Assembly (NCBI GenBank): GCA_014529385.2
Contig: CM043953.1
Location: 61,753,872 to 61,817,871, forward strand
Source: Adiantum capillus-veneris
Lineage: Eukaryota > Streptophyta > Polypodiopsida > Polypodiales > Pteridaceae
Direction of reading: 5' to 3'
Length of the DNA: 64,000 nucleotides
A program made the translations under genes and the position numbers. Under the pieces are notes generated by a model that worked only from the letters and a program-made list of their open reading frames with translations, was not told the origin of the DNA and searched no databases. Below are positions 11,251 to 22,364 of the stretch, one piece after another; position 1 is the first letter of the stretch; each line of letters opens with the position of its first letter.

Positions 11251-11985
11251 TTATTGGCATTCGACGTCAAGGTTTCCTGTGTGTTGTTGATTTGGTTGGT
11301 GGATTTTCTTTGCAAATAAAAGTTCTAACTCTACAGCTCTCTCTTTGATCGTCTGCTTTGCCGCTACTGTTGAGATGGCCGTGGATGTCTCCATGGAGAG
11401 AATTGTCGTGGATGAATTGGCCGTAGTCTTTTTCTCTTTTGCTTGCCATTTGTAGCTTTGTTTTGGAGGCTTTTGTAGGTTTATTTCCTCGTCCGTGGTC
11501 GTCATTGTTGTTTTGCTGATCGGCACCCACATAAATCGGTTAGCCGGTTGCATATGTAGTGAGTGTCTGCCTACTAGTGTTTCTTGTACTGAAGGGAGTT
11601 CCTGTTGCTTAGTTTTTGGGATCCAAATGCGAGTCGCATTTAAGTGGTTATTGAGAATTCTCTTTGGGATCCATATCTTTTTTATTCCCGTGGTTGTTGG
11701 TTTAAATGTGTTCTTCTGTTGACTTGTGTTGTTGCATTGTGGTTTGTATGCCATGTTACCTCTATCCTTCCATACCCATACTTGTTTTTTGCGTGTTGCT
11801 AACCTTGATCTACTCACTATTGTCGGTGTTGTCTTATTTTTGTAGTGAACATGGTTGGCAGTTCCCTGGTTTTTCTCCATGGGTATCGTGTTGTGCTTTA
11901 TTGACACCCATCCTTTTTGTTCTTTATCCAGTGATGGTGTTGCTATCATGTGGTTCCTCCGGATTGTCTGAGCAAAGGCTACCAC
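11251..11985 (-). pseudogene. Basic WxPK-repeat region of gypsy polyprotein
   Basis: The minus-strand frame encodes a Lys/Thr/Gln-rich stretch with recurring Trp-containing motifs: KKQVWVWKD, KKIWIPKR, TRIWIPKT and NRFMWVPIS. It directly follows the protease-like domain at 12565-11924 with a short frame overlap and lies upstream of the polypurine-like tract. Its function is unknown. A linker or nucleic-acid-binding tail is an inference from its charge. Confidence 0.45.
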
Positions 11986-12565
11986 CTGTTGTTCTTGTGC
12001 ATGCTGAAGTTTGACAATCCGAAATCCAATCTATCTGCACATTATACTCTTTCTGCCAAGGTTGTCCCAACAACATGGGGTGTAGTGTGCTCGCATCCTC
12101 AACCACATAAAACTTGTGGGGGTAAACATATTGATGTATTTGTACATGCAATATCGTCCAACCCAATTTCCCTAGCAACTGTGAGGTACTACTTTCCAGC
12201 ACTTGTGGAGTAGGATGTAGTTGATCTTCGGGCTTGAGCTGTTTATATGATTTGTAAGAGACCAGATTTGCTTGAGCTCCAAAATCAAGCAATGACGTCG
12301 ATTCAACTTGATTGCTACCCACTTTGATTGCAATTATTGGTTCCATTGTGTCTTCACCAAAATTTGATAATCGAATAGCATTTATTCGCAACAGTGATCC
12401 ACTTTGTTTTTGTTGTCGTAGAAGCCTTATTTCTGCAATGCATTCTTTGCTTCTGCTTGTGCTTCTTCTTGTACCCTCTGTTTCTCCTTCATCAGTTGTT
12501 TTTCTTGATGGATTTCTTGAAGTATATCCTGTATTACTGGTAAATGATACTTTTTTAACCGACAC
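11924..12565 (-). pseudogene. Retropepsin-like protease domain downstream of integrase
   Basis: The frame contains LLDFGAQANLVSY, which aligns with the retropepsin active site D-S/T-G-A but has Phe in place of Ser/Thr, and HPMLLGQPW, matching the ILGRPW flap region. Retropepsins cleave the Gag-Pol polyprotein. Here the domain overlaps the C-terminal end of the integrase frame (12427-12789) in another frame, so the order on the minus strand is integrase then protease. That is unlike the usual gag-PR-RT-RH-INT order. It could be a deletion junction between two elements or a genuine lineage trait. The altered active site suggests it is dead. Confidence 0.6.
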
Positions 12566-13975
12566 CCACTAATCCAATTTGGCATTTCTTCTCCTGCCAA
12601 TGTAGCAAGTTTGACAGCTCCACTTTGTGATAAGTCACTAATCACAAAGAGTCCCATCCCTCTCTTTTTAAGTTTTTTGGCATGTTGCTTCAAAGTATAA
12701 ACAAGTACATAATCACCTGTTTTGAACTCTTTCGTACGCATATGCTTGTCAAAAAACTCTTTTTGTCTACTCTTTTTAGCATAGATCAAAGCTACAACTC
12801 TTAGTCAAAGTTCATCTAGCTTTTCAAGATCATCTATTCTTGAAGAGAGCTCATGCCCTATCCATTCTAAGCGTTTCACTACTCGTAGAGTTGGAACTAA
12901 AAACTCTATGGGTAATATAGCGTTTAGACCAAACACCATGTTGTACGGTGTTGTTCCGATTGATGTTTTGTGAGCTACCTTATATGCCCATAGTGTTGAG
13001 TGTAGCTGCTGATCCCACTCTGTCCTTGAATCTGATACAATTTTAATCAAAACAGTACATAGTGTTTTATTTGTGGCCTCAGCTTGTCCATTTGCCTATG
13101 GATGATATGGAGCAGATTTTCTATGTATGACCATGAATTCCTCTAGCAGATATTCAATGACTTCATTAAGAAAATGTGTTCCTCGATCACTGACAATTTC
13201 TATTGGTAATCCGTATCGTACAAAGACATTCTTATACAAAAATTGTGCAGTGGTTCTTGCGTCTGCTTTTTGTGTTGCTTTGGCTTCCGCCCATTTTGTG
13301 AGATAGTTCCTGCCACAATGATATATTGGGTATGGGTGCGATATGCAGGGGGTGAAATAGGCCTCACAAAATCAATGCCCCATTTGCAAATGCCCGTGCT
13401 CCCATCATTGGCCGTAGTGGCATCTCATCTCTCTTTATCGGCACCTTAGTGCACTGACATGCGTTACAATGCTTTACAAACTCCTCGGCATCCATGTGCA
13501 ATGTAGGCCACTAGATTCCTTTGGTTAAGACAATTTTTGTCGTCTTATCGCCTGAAAAATGGCCTCCGCTTATTTCCCCATGTGCGTGTTCTAGAATCAA
13601 CAAGTATTCACTTTCACTTGCACAAATTCTAAGTTGATTATCCTTTCCTCTCTTGTAGAGTTGATTTCCAATTAAATTAAAGCCTCGAGCCTCCAACTCT
13701 ATAGCCCTTTTTCGCGGTTTTGTTATGTTTTTAGGAGATGTCCTTGTTGTTAAGAAATCAATGATATAATGACTCCATGTAGGTGCAATGTTTACTTGAA
13801 ACAATTTCGCGTGATCCACCAGTCGTTTGACACTACATATAGTACAATTGGTAACATAAGCATGTGTGTCAGCATACATAGTTGGCCAATAAACTCCTAA
13901 GTGTTTCAATCTTTGGTGTGTTTTCATTATTGAACAATGAAATCCACAATCCTAAATGTGTGCTTCTTCAAGATA
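12427..13975 (-). pseudogene. Ty3/gypsy integrase, broken
   Basis: Read on the minus strand. There is a first Zn-binding-like segment (HLGVYWPTM, CTIC) at 13927-13850, then GNQLYKRG and a second HHCC module (HAHGEISGGH, HCNAC). The core follows with KWGIDF (first Asp), EIVSDRGTHF (second Asp, about 13200-13171), SAPYHP and ANGQAE (Glu), and the C-terminal domain has GDYVLVYTLKQ and NWISGCRLKKYH. Integrase inserts the cDNA copy into host DNA. Breaks seen are TAG for Trp near 13511, TAG for Gln at 13096-13098, TGA near 12803, and a frameshift near 13300. Two Zn-binding-like modules in tandem are notable. The upstream RT and RNase H are missing, cut off at the copia junction near 14000. Confidence 0.85.
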
Positions 13976-14510
13976 ACACTCGAATTCCTCGCTTTACAAA
14001 GTTACTATACTTCAAGGGGAGGACATTGCTAGCCTAGTGATCAGGCTTAAGATTATTGTCACGAATCTCACTTACATCCAAGTTGAAGTACCAGAAGATG
14101 ACAAAGTGGTTATACTTTTAAGTACACTTCCACCTTCTTATGACCACTTAGTCACAATTCTTGAAGAAAAAGAACCGGCACCACCATTTCAAGATGTAAT
14201 CAACTCAGTCCAAGCAAAAGAAAGAAATCAAAGAGGTTCACTCACCCCATCAGGAGGAGTTTTCATCTTTGCAACATCTTCAAGGGGAAGATATTCACCA
14301 TCAACATCAACAAACGGAAGAAAGTGTTATGAATGTGGAAGAATGGGACACGTAGCGAAATATTGCTACATAAACAAACCTTGCAACAAATGTGGTAGGA
14401 AAGGACACCCTCCTTCTCAGTGCTACTCAAGTGGAGGCAGTAGCATTGGAGAAAGCAGCACATCAAAAGCAATGAAGGCAAGAGACCTGACAGAGGATCA
14501 ACTCACATAG
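13976..14510 (+). pseudogene. Ty1/copia gag, C-terminal part with two CCHC knuckles
   Basis: The plus-strand frame begins abruptly near 13976-14000 and reads LQGEDIASLVIRLK and LLSTLPPSYDHLV, the UBN2/copia gag signature. Two zinc knuckles follow: CYECGRMGHVAKYC and CNKCGRKGHPPSQC. Gag packages the element RNA. The N-terminal half and the 5' LTR are absent, and the opposite strand just left is gypsy integrase, so this is a deletion junction. The frame stops at about 14508 with no protease, integrase or RT. The copia element is therefore both 5'-truncated and internally deleted before its 3' LTR. Confidence 0.85.
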
Positions 14511-14801
14511 TAGAAGACAAAAAGGATGAAGACGAAGGCAGCGTTTGGGAAGACCCATTTTGAAGATGCAGACTCTCTACTTATAGGGGAGGACTTTTTT
14601 CCTGTGTGGATACGAGCTTATCATCCTGTGTGGACATTACCATCCTTTGTGGATTGTTTTTTTATGGATTTTTACCATCCTGTGTGGATATCACTATCCT
14701 TTGTGGACTTTATTTTCTTGTGTGGATATCACCATCCTAGATGGATTTTGTTAGCCTGTGTGGATCATGCATCTTCAGTATCTTGTCTTAGTCCAAACCT
14801 C
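14511..14801 (+). repeat. Short degenerate repeats between copia gag and 3' LTR
   Basis: Words of the type CATCCTGTGTGGAT, ATCCTTTGTGGA and ATCCTAGATGGAT recur about every 25-40 bp from 14612 to 14765. This looks like a small local expansion and is not a gene. Confidence 0.6.
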
Positions 14802-15132
14802 AAGGGGGGGATTGTAAAGTGTGAGCTTTGTCCTAAGGTGTGAGTCAAGGAGAGGAGAGTGGATTTATCCCACATAATGTGGAGCAAGGCTGTAGAGCTA
14901 CTTAAAGCTCATTTCTTGAATCAATAAACAAACATTCCATTTTGCACTACATGCTTGTCTATGGTGAGCTTGTGCTAAGCTAAGTCAATACTCAAGATTG
15001 TGTTTATGAGTCCAAGCTAATTCTATCTTGGAACCTAATTCACTTGAGTGATAACCTTGCTTACACACACTCACACACTTGCACCATGTTTCTCTTTCAT
15101 CCACCATAGCTAGCACGATCCAATTCCTAACA
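14802..15132 (+). repeat. Copia polypurine tract and 3' LTR (320 bp)
   Basis: AAGGGGGGGAT (14802-14812) precedes TGTAAAGTG at 14813. The LTR ends CCTAACA at 15132, where element A LTR sequence resumes (AGGTGAATAACGG, compare 5473 onwards). An AATAAA-like signal is near 14920. The junction shows that copia inserted in element A's right LTR, at the position corresponding to about 5472 in the left LTR. Confidence 0.8.
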
Positions 15133-15231
15133 AGGTGAATAACGGTTTCTTCTCAATTAAGGAATAATTACAAAGAAAATTAATATCCCGTCGGGCAATC
15201 ATCCTCCTTTGAGTGTGTCCAGCCGCTAACA
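15133..15231 (-). repeat. Element A 5' LTR remnant
   Basis: This 99-bp stretch matches 5473-5572 with only a few differences and ends CCGCTAACA followed by the ACTTG target duplication. On the minus strand it is the first 99 bp of the 5' LTR. The rest was lost with the copia-associated deletion. Confidence 0.85.
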
Positions 15232-15661
15232 ACTTGTCGCATGAATGGTCTTACCAAGATGATTTCATAGTTAAGTTCTTTCCAAAGTCCACTATTACAA
15301 GAGTATGTTGATAATCAGTTCCACAGGAACTAGCTATCACTTTTTCAAGCAGTCCTAAGGGTCTTTCAATGTTTCCATCAGCCAATTGTAATTTCATTTG
15401 AGTTTGTCTAATGTCCGGTTTTCCCCATGATTCCCATATTGCTTTTGTGGCTATGGCTATGCCTGCCCCACTATCCAGTATTACCATGGTTTCTACATCA
15501 TTATATCTCACCGGAAAGGTTCTGTTTCCTTCTTCCCCTTCATAGTATTCTCCAACTTTGTTCATTAGGACGGATCTAATCTCTTTGTTATCCAATTCGT
15601 GTTTAAATTTCCCTATTTTTTTTGCAATTAGCCCTATTATCCCTACTTTCTCTAGAGTCAT
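15232..15661 (-). pseudogene. Element B retropepsin, N-terminal part, interrupted by element A
   Basis: The minus-strand frame has a clear active site, VILDSGAG, and LQLADGNIERPLG. After a frameshift near 15270 it runs to ILVRPFMRQ and then into the ACTTG insertion site. The remaining codons lie at 4633 and below. Retropepsin processes Gag-Pol. The gene is broken by the 10.6-kb insertion and a small frameshift. Confidence 0.8.
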
Positions 15662-16674
15662 TCCGTATATATGGTCTGATTTTTAACAGTCCTCTCAAAG
15701 TAAGAGTACATTAGACGGGTGTAGACATGATTGAATGGATGTTGTCTACCTCTAGGGTGTGTTCCACTCTCTTTATCTGAGTGGTTTTACACACTATGGA
15801 TTTGTCTTCGTTGTCTTCTAAGTAAGAGGGTATGTTCTCAGCGCCATTGGTTTCGACATCCGTGATGCTTCAGATCCGCAATCCCCATACAAGGATTGGA
15901 TATCATTGTCCATATCAGGAGGTAAATGGTCTAACCAAACTTTTTCTATAGGAGCCATCTTCAAGGTTATACTCCCATCATTCATCTCTCTTATTTTTTT
16001 CCATAAATGTCCTAGCTAATCTTTCTTCACAAATGGAATTCCATCTAAAGAGTCGTTACTGTCAGGCACTATAAGTCCTGGCCCTTTGATTTCAAGGTGG
16101 GGTTCTACCACCATTTTAGATTTCTCTTCACTTGTTTCTACCACAAGCTCCCCAGGTTTTGCTAGACTCTCAAGCTTGGGTTTTTGCTTTTCGAGCATTT
16201 CTTGAGTAATTCTTACCAAATTTTGATAAGCTTCAAGCTTAGCTACTTCCATATCTGGAGAAGGATAGTTTTTCCATTTTTTTTCCATGTTTTGGCATGC
16301 TTTAAGTCCTACTTGGTAAGCTTCCAAGGCTGCATTAATTTGCTCAAAAAATTTGTCTACCAAAATTGATCCTCCATATTTCATTGTGATTTCTTTGGTT
16401 TCACTTCCAATTTCTTTCACTTTTTCTTGGCATAGTTTCTTGGCTTTTTCCTTGATTTCAACCCTTTGTTTCTATTTTCTCATCTCATACCTTTGACTTC
16501 TTCTTTTCTTTGTCTTTTGAGAGAAAATTTTAGTCTTCTCTAATTCATCATAGGAGTGATGTTTCTTTTTCTTAGCCTAGGCTCTAATGATCACCTTGAT
16601 TGGAACAATAGGTTCACTCTCTGATGAGCTACTAGGTGTCACTTGGACTACATTCACTACTATTTTTCCCTTTT
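15662..16674 (-). pseudogene. Element B gag-protease linker, decayed
   Basis: The minus-strand frame 16420-16016 encodes a Lys/Glu-rich, probably helical segment (INAALEAYQVGLKACQNME, LEAYQNLVRITQEML). More basic, lysine-rich coding follows toward 16675, with stops. I do not recognise a domain. Its position between the zinc knuckle and the protease fits a gag-pol linker. Confidence 0.45.
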
Positions 16675-17067
16675 TTAAAGGGTTTTTTGGACAGTCTTCA
16701 CAGAAGTTCCCCCCTTTTTGCAGCATTGTGTACAAAAAGCTTCAATTGGCTTAATGTTCTTGTCAGATTCTAGGCATTCATTTTTCCAATGATCATTTGC
16801 ACCACAATTATGGAAGTTTTTAGTCCTTGGCTTAATCATGGGTCTTACCATAAGAGGTCTAACACCTTGATTAGCTACATAGTACATCGGTGTAATCTCT
16901 GGTGTAGCATAGGTCACAGGTTCTTCCATTGGAGATGGGTGTGAATTATACCACTTCCCTTCTACCATTATTGTAGATGGACTACGCTCCACATAAGGTG
17001 TAAGAGGTACTAGTGCTTGTTCATCTATGACTCCTTCTAAAATGCATATACTATACAAGCACTGCAT
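16675..17067 (-). pseudogene. Element B nucleocapsid-like zinc knuckle region
   Basis: The minus-strand frame contains NCGANDHWKNEC, a CCHC-like knuckle lacking the first Cys (FHNC), and a second Cys-rich patch (FCTQCCKKG). It lies between the gag core and the protease and would bind element RNA. Confidence 0.6.
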
Positions 17068-17099
17068 TATGTCCAGGATATTGTTGTTGACCCAACACT

Positions 17100-17447
17100 A
17101 GTTGTACCCATCGGTGGTCTTTGTACTGGGGCCATATTAGACTGATATCTGTACATGGGTTGTCCTTGTGGTCTCATGGGCACATATTGAACATTTCCAT
17201 CGTACTTTGGTTGATAATAGCATTCATTGGTCTCATGGTTGGTCCATTTACCCTCAATAGCACACCATTTTTGTGGCCTAATCGATTGTCCTTGTTGAGT
17301 TATCCCTTACCCTGGTCCTCTCATAGGTGCTTTCTGCATGTTATTCATTGTTTTGCTCATCCTTTTGAGCATATCTTCTATGGTTGTTAGTGGTGCTGCA
17401 ACAACTGTTCCCACTTGTGTTGGTTTTGAGGATGCTATTTTCTCACT
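17100..17447 (-). pseudogene. Element B decayed gag linker
   Basis: Proline/glutamine-rich coding on the minus strand with stops. No domain is seen. Confidence 0.3.
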
Positions 17448-18640
17448 CTAAGTACCCTTAGGGATATCTTCTTCATTGAAAATATCACAATTGTCTCCCA
17501 ACTCAATAGCATTTGATACACACTCTTCTAGGGTCATATGTTTCTTGCTATACAGTATAGCATGAACTTCTTTGTTCAACAATCCTTCTAGAAACAATGA
17601 CACTAGTCTTTCTTCTACAGGTATTTCTAGTTCTGGGCATCTTCCAATGTATTGTTTCATCCTAGTTGCACAATCCCTAACAGACTCACCTTGCTTCTGT
17701 TTGAAGCTATAGATTTGAAATACCGCATTATGTTTGATCCCAATTTTGGAACATGCAGCTACAAATCCCTGAGCTAATGTATTTAAGTTCATGATTGACC
17801 TTGGTGGAATATTTTGGAACCATGTCAATGCTTTTTCTTCCAATGTCATTCCAAATCCTTCAAGTTGAGTCTGGAAATCAAATATGCATTCTGATCTTAA
17901 TACTTGCTTAAAGATAGCTAAGTGGTCGTATGGATCCCCAGATCCACTGTGTTTTTTGACCCATTTTTTAAAATCAGCTGGGTAAACACATCTATTCGGT
18001 TTGGCTCCAACTCTTCTGGAAGCTGGTCCTGTCGCAAGTCCTTCAAACCAATCTGTTGGAAATAGTGACTCATGTAGCCCTAGACTGGCTTAAGTGTCAC
18101 ATAATTTTCTTCGTGATGAGGTAGGTTCAGGGTTTTTAACATTGCTCCCAAAAGATCTCTCACAGAGTTCCTCTCTTGGAATAGTTTCTGGTCCTTGGCC
18201 CAATATCCAATCTCTTATAGAGTACCCTTGGTATTTGGTCTGCTCTACCTCCTCAGGACTCATCATAACAAAGTTATTGTTATAACAGTCCCTAAAAAGG
18301 TAAGTTGATAGATCTGTTGAACCCTTGTCTTTGATTTTGAAAACATAGATGATTTTCATGGGTGTTAACTGCCCTGATTTGGTATGAGAAGTCCACAAAA
18401 GATCCTTGATGTTCCTCCTCCCAACAATAGACTCCGATCCTAGGATTATCTGTGCTAAGTCGTTTCAAAGGTTTCAGATCAACTTGATCGTATCCCTTGA
18501 ATTCTAAAGTTAGTAGACCTTCTTTTGGTGCCATATTTGGAATTATGGTATTCACTTCTAACCCCCATTTGTCTATCACATTAGGGTTTTCAACTTTTAA
18601 ATATTGAGTCCCGTTCTTATCCATATACATTTTCCCTTGT
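17448..18640 (-). pseudogene. Element B gag (retrotransposon gag core and N-terminal region)
   Basis: The core frame 17849-17448 reads LTWFQNIPPRSI, FVAACSKIG, ESVRDCATRMKQYI and LFLEGLL, matching the plant retrotransposon gag (PF03732-type) fold. Upstream frames 18398-18090 and 18630-18292 join through a frameshift and give an N-terminal domain (YCWEEEHQGSFVDFSYQI, YQGYSIRDWILGQ). Codons between 18090 and 17849 stay open but for an early stop, and include KKWVKKHSGSGDPYDHL. Gag forms the particle. Several frameshifts make it a pseudogene. Confidence 0.75.
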
Positions 18641-20598
18641 TTTTTTCCTTTATTTTGTCATGGTCATCAATGTAAATGGCATACTATTCATTAAGATTCA
18701 GGTAAACCTAAGCTCCATGGCCATTAGGCTTATAAAAGGTGAGTATGTGCTTATATCGCACTGTCGTTCCAATTCCTAAATGAGTTGAATAGGAAGACAT
18801 TTCAGATGTTGAGTCTGAATAGGTGTCTGAGACTTCTTCAAAGATAGTGTCCAAGTGAATCACCTTGATTCACAATCTCTTTGGCGGATACTCTACTAGC
18901 AAACTCTCCAAATATGCCTTGATTTGCTAGTATACGACCTGATCTAAGGTTCATATAGATTGGTTAAGTTGTGGATAGAGTACTTACCGTTGTTGGATTG
19001 ACTTCTTATCCGTTTTCTCCACTCGATTTTGAATGCAGCTTCTATCAAGCTTTCAATTCCTTGCATGCAACTTGATTCCTGTATCGTTTTTAATCAGGTT
19101 AGCTATTCTTTCACGAAGACTGTATAATTTTTGCTAATTATTGTGATTGGTCTGTGTATATCACTTCAATTCGAGGTAAGTGAGTCAGTAATTCAGCCTT
19201 CCAAATTTTATCCTTGCAAAGAGCTAAAGAACTAATCTGCAACCTAAAAACTGAGTGAACATGTACCAATTTGGACCTGATGGAACCTAAACTTGATCAC
19301 TGGCCTTGTATTATGTTGTTCTAAGACTGTCCAAAACTCAAAAGTCAAAATTCTTGTCTCTGGGTCTCAGTAGTAAATAATCGTGACTATTTACTTTTCT
19401 TAGTTTTTTTCCACTTCTCAAGCTTTTTTTGCCAAGTAATCACCTTGTTGTGGTCTCTCGACAAGTTTGGTTGAGTTTGAACAAGATTTGTCCAAGTTAT
19501 CAACTATTTAGTGTCCCGCAGACACTGTGATTCGAAGAATCAGGCTTAAGTCTCAATTTTGTGATTCAAATTTCACCAACTTTTATTTGTGGAGTCTACT
19601 TGATATGCTTGACCTTGTGGTACACCCAAATGTGGCAAAATGTTCAATTATGAAGCAGATGTAAATGATCGTGATTATTTACTTATGGAAAAGTTTTGCA
19701 ACTTTTTGTCAAAATGTTGATACCAATTGGTTAAGCAACTCAACTTATAAAGCTCCCTAGCCAAGTTTCACCAAGTTTGGATAATTACTGCTCAATTTGT
19801 CAACAGTTTTCAACAGAGCATAAACACATGTTTAACACTTCAATCTAAGCCTCTAAGTCAAGTCTCACTAAGTTTGAGCAAGATTTACCAAGTCACACTC
19901 AAGTTCTCGACAATCAATACAGATTTCAATTTTTTTCAAGGTTTTGGTCTGTTTTGTGATCCAAATTCTATGAGCCTTTACAAAAGATGTTTGCAATCAT
20001 GCATGGAGTCTTTGGTATTAGCCTTGGTCGATTTTGAGCTGAAAGTAAATAATCGTGATTACTTACTTTTGGCCTAAAATGAACACTTTTTGTAATTGTT
20101 TCACTGTACAGTCTTTTTATGAACAGTTTTAAGCCTTTGAGTCAAGTCAAAACTTAATTTTATCAAAAATCTCAAGAAAAATATATAATCTGAGTTTTTA
20201 TAGACTGTTAAAAATTTACCTCAATTGCATCCTTAAGCTTACCCACTGGTTCATACAACATTTAGAGCGTTTTCTCTAGCCGGATTTAGTGGTTGACAGT
20301 CTTTTGGTGCTGTTTCAAACCATAGACTCAAATTTCTACAACTTCACATAAACAAATCACAATTGATTCTTTTGAAGTGAGCAATTATTTGAGATTCCAC
20401 CTCTGATTCTAGCTACCCTGCTCCTAGGTTCTATTGCAATGGGGTTGTGAAAAGTGTCAACAAACACTTGTTTTCTTGGTTTTTAATGGTTTTTTGAGCC
20501 TTGATCTTAAGACTTGTCTTGTCCATCAATCATTCTCAAAATTCTAATCTAATCCTACAATCCTACAAGGTACTTAGCAAGTACAACCTACTTCCAAG
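18641..20598. repeat. Element B leader with recurring GTAAATAATCGTGATT palindromes
   Basis: About 2 kb of non-coding sequence. Near-palindromes of the type GTAAATAATCGTGATTAC occur at 19373, 19661 and 20045, spaced 288 and 384 bp, both multiples of 96. Words such as AAGTTTGAACAAGATTT recur at 19473, 19773 and 19870. No LTR boundary or primer site for B could be assigned with confidence. Element E starts at 20599. Confidence 0.6.
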
Positions 20599-21163
20599 TG
20601 ACACCGGGTTAGCCGCACCGCCCTCTAGCCCAGTCTGAAAATTTAAACTTATTGATTTTTAAAACCGAGAACTATATGAATCACCATTCGAGGAGCTGGA
20701 GGTAAAGAAAACCACAAAAAAACATTTTTTTCTTTAATATCACTGCCACCAAAACCCCGAACGGTGCATGAAAGGATTACTTTCTTCCATGGCGGACCAT
20801 CGTTCTGTTCTCTTCCATTATTTTCCTCAATCACCCTCTCCTCTCGTCCACACTCTTTTGGCCTCACACATGCCCCTCTCTCCGCCCTTGTTTTCTTCCC
20901 ACCAACAGGTCGCACCCCCCCTCTCTCACTATCTTCTCCCCCCCTCCCCTCTTCTTTCTCTCTCTCTTCTTCCTCTCCCTCTTCCTCCTCTCTCACTCTC
21001 TCTCTCTCCCTCATTGTCTCTCTCGTTGTGTGTGAACAGTCTGCAAGGGAATAATAATAATCCACTCTCTCTCTCTCCCTCATTACCCGCCCTTTGACCT
21101 CATTAACTTGCCCCCCCCCCCCTTCCTCGCTCACTATCGGTCGAAAGTAACCCGGAGGGCCCC

Positions 21164-21290
<127 letters not shown>

Positions 21291-21577
21291 TTCTGTGGAC
21301 CAGCCCAAAGGCGCGTAGAAACCGGCCCTCTCTCTCTCTCTTATCCACACCCACTCCCTCACCTTCTCCCTCCCTCGCCACCTCACCCCGCTCTCCCGCT
21401 CGCTCTGTGTCAAAGGCCCGAAGGTGCAGCAGTAAAACAGGACAAAGGCCCTCTCTCTCTCTCTTATTCTTATCCACACACACACCCTCTCACACTCCCT
21501 CCCTCGCTTTCTGGGTCGGCCACAACAGAACTCTCTCTCTTTCTCTCTCTCATCGGCCTGTGCAGGCGCCGTCCTCA

Positions 21578-21616
<39 letters not shown>

Positions 21617-21699
21617 CCCCCCCTCCCATTTTTCCCCAGCACGCGCGTTCCCTCTCTCTCTCACTCTTGTTCTCTCACATTGTTTCCTTGCACATGCAC

Positions 21700-21960
21700 A
21701 CAGTAAGCATGTAAATAAATTATATATATATATACATTGTATATACATAATTTATCAATAATACCCTTTCTCCTTCTCTCTCGTTCCCACACACCGCACT
21801 TATACATACGCATACGCACACCTACATACACGTACGCACGCGCACACAACACACAAACACAATCACGCAGTCACCAATACACACACACACGCATAAAATC
21901 ACTTACACATACATGCACACACGCATATACACACCCACAATAAAAAAGCAAAGGAATAAT
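21700..21960 (+). repeat. AT- and CA-rich simple sequence in element E LTR
   Basis: A TA run with flanking AAATTAT/ATAATTT arms (about 21717-21752) is followed by degenerate ACAC/CATACG sequence to 21930. Nothing coding is seen. Confidence 0.7.
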
Positions 21961-22356
21961 CGACATCGATGCCAAATAAAAAAAGACGGCCAACTCACGC
22001 ATTGCCAACACCAAAACAAGAAGTGGTGCCAAAGGCACGCCCCAGCCGGCACCGAGAAGGAGTAACACGTAGCATCTCGACTTCCCGCATCAACTACCAA
22101 TTCTGGCAAACGTAAACCTCACACCGACCACCTGAACCATCGACAAAACCCTTGTAAATGCCCCAAACCCCCACTCTTCCCTAATAACCTAGCCATAGCT
22201 AGTGGATTGTAAAAAAACTCTTTCCCCACCCACTCTTCCCTCTCTCTATCTCTACCTTCTATCTCTCTATCTCTCTTACTAGAGAGGCATCTAGATCTTT
22301 TCCTACGACTAGTGGATATTTGCAAGGACCATTGGGTAAGGACCACCTCTCAAGGC

Positions 22357-22364
22357 TATATAAA
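22357..22364 (+). promoter_or_regulatory. TATA box of element E LTR promoter
   Basis: TATATAAA followed by GAGGCC lies in a GC-richer context inside the LTR. Transcription would be expected to start about 30 bp downstream, near 22390. Assigned by motif and position only. Confidence 0.5.

Larger units (their letters stand above)
4634..15231 (-). mobile_element. Element A: nested LTR retrotransposon inserted in element B
   Basis: The element is bounded by TGTTGGCGG at the left and CCGCTAACA at the right (inverted LTR ends) and flanked on both sides by ACTTG (4629-4633 and 15232-15236). The left LTR is complete (4634-5572). The right LTR survives only as its last 99 bp (15133-15231), because a copia element sits next to it and the rest is gone. 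Orientation is minus: the polypurine tract lies just right of 5572. The interior holds an unidentified long ORF (9119-5699), a non-coding stretch with palindromes, an integrase/protease block of gypsy type and a copia fragment. Whether the integrase block belongs to A or to a further nested element is unresolved. Confidence 0.85.
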
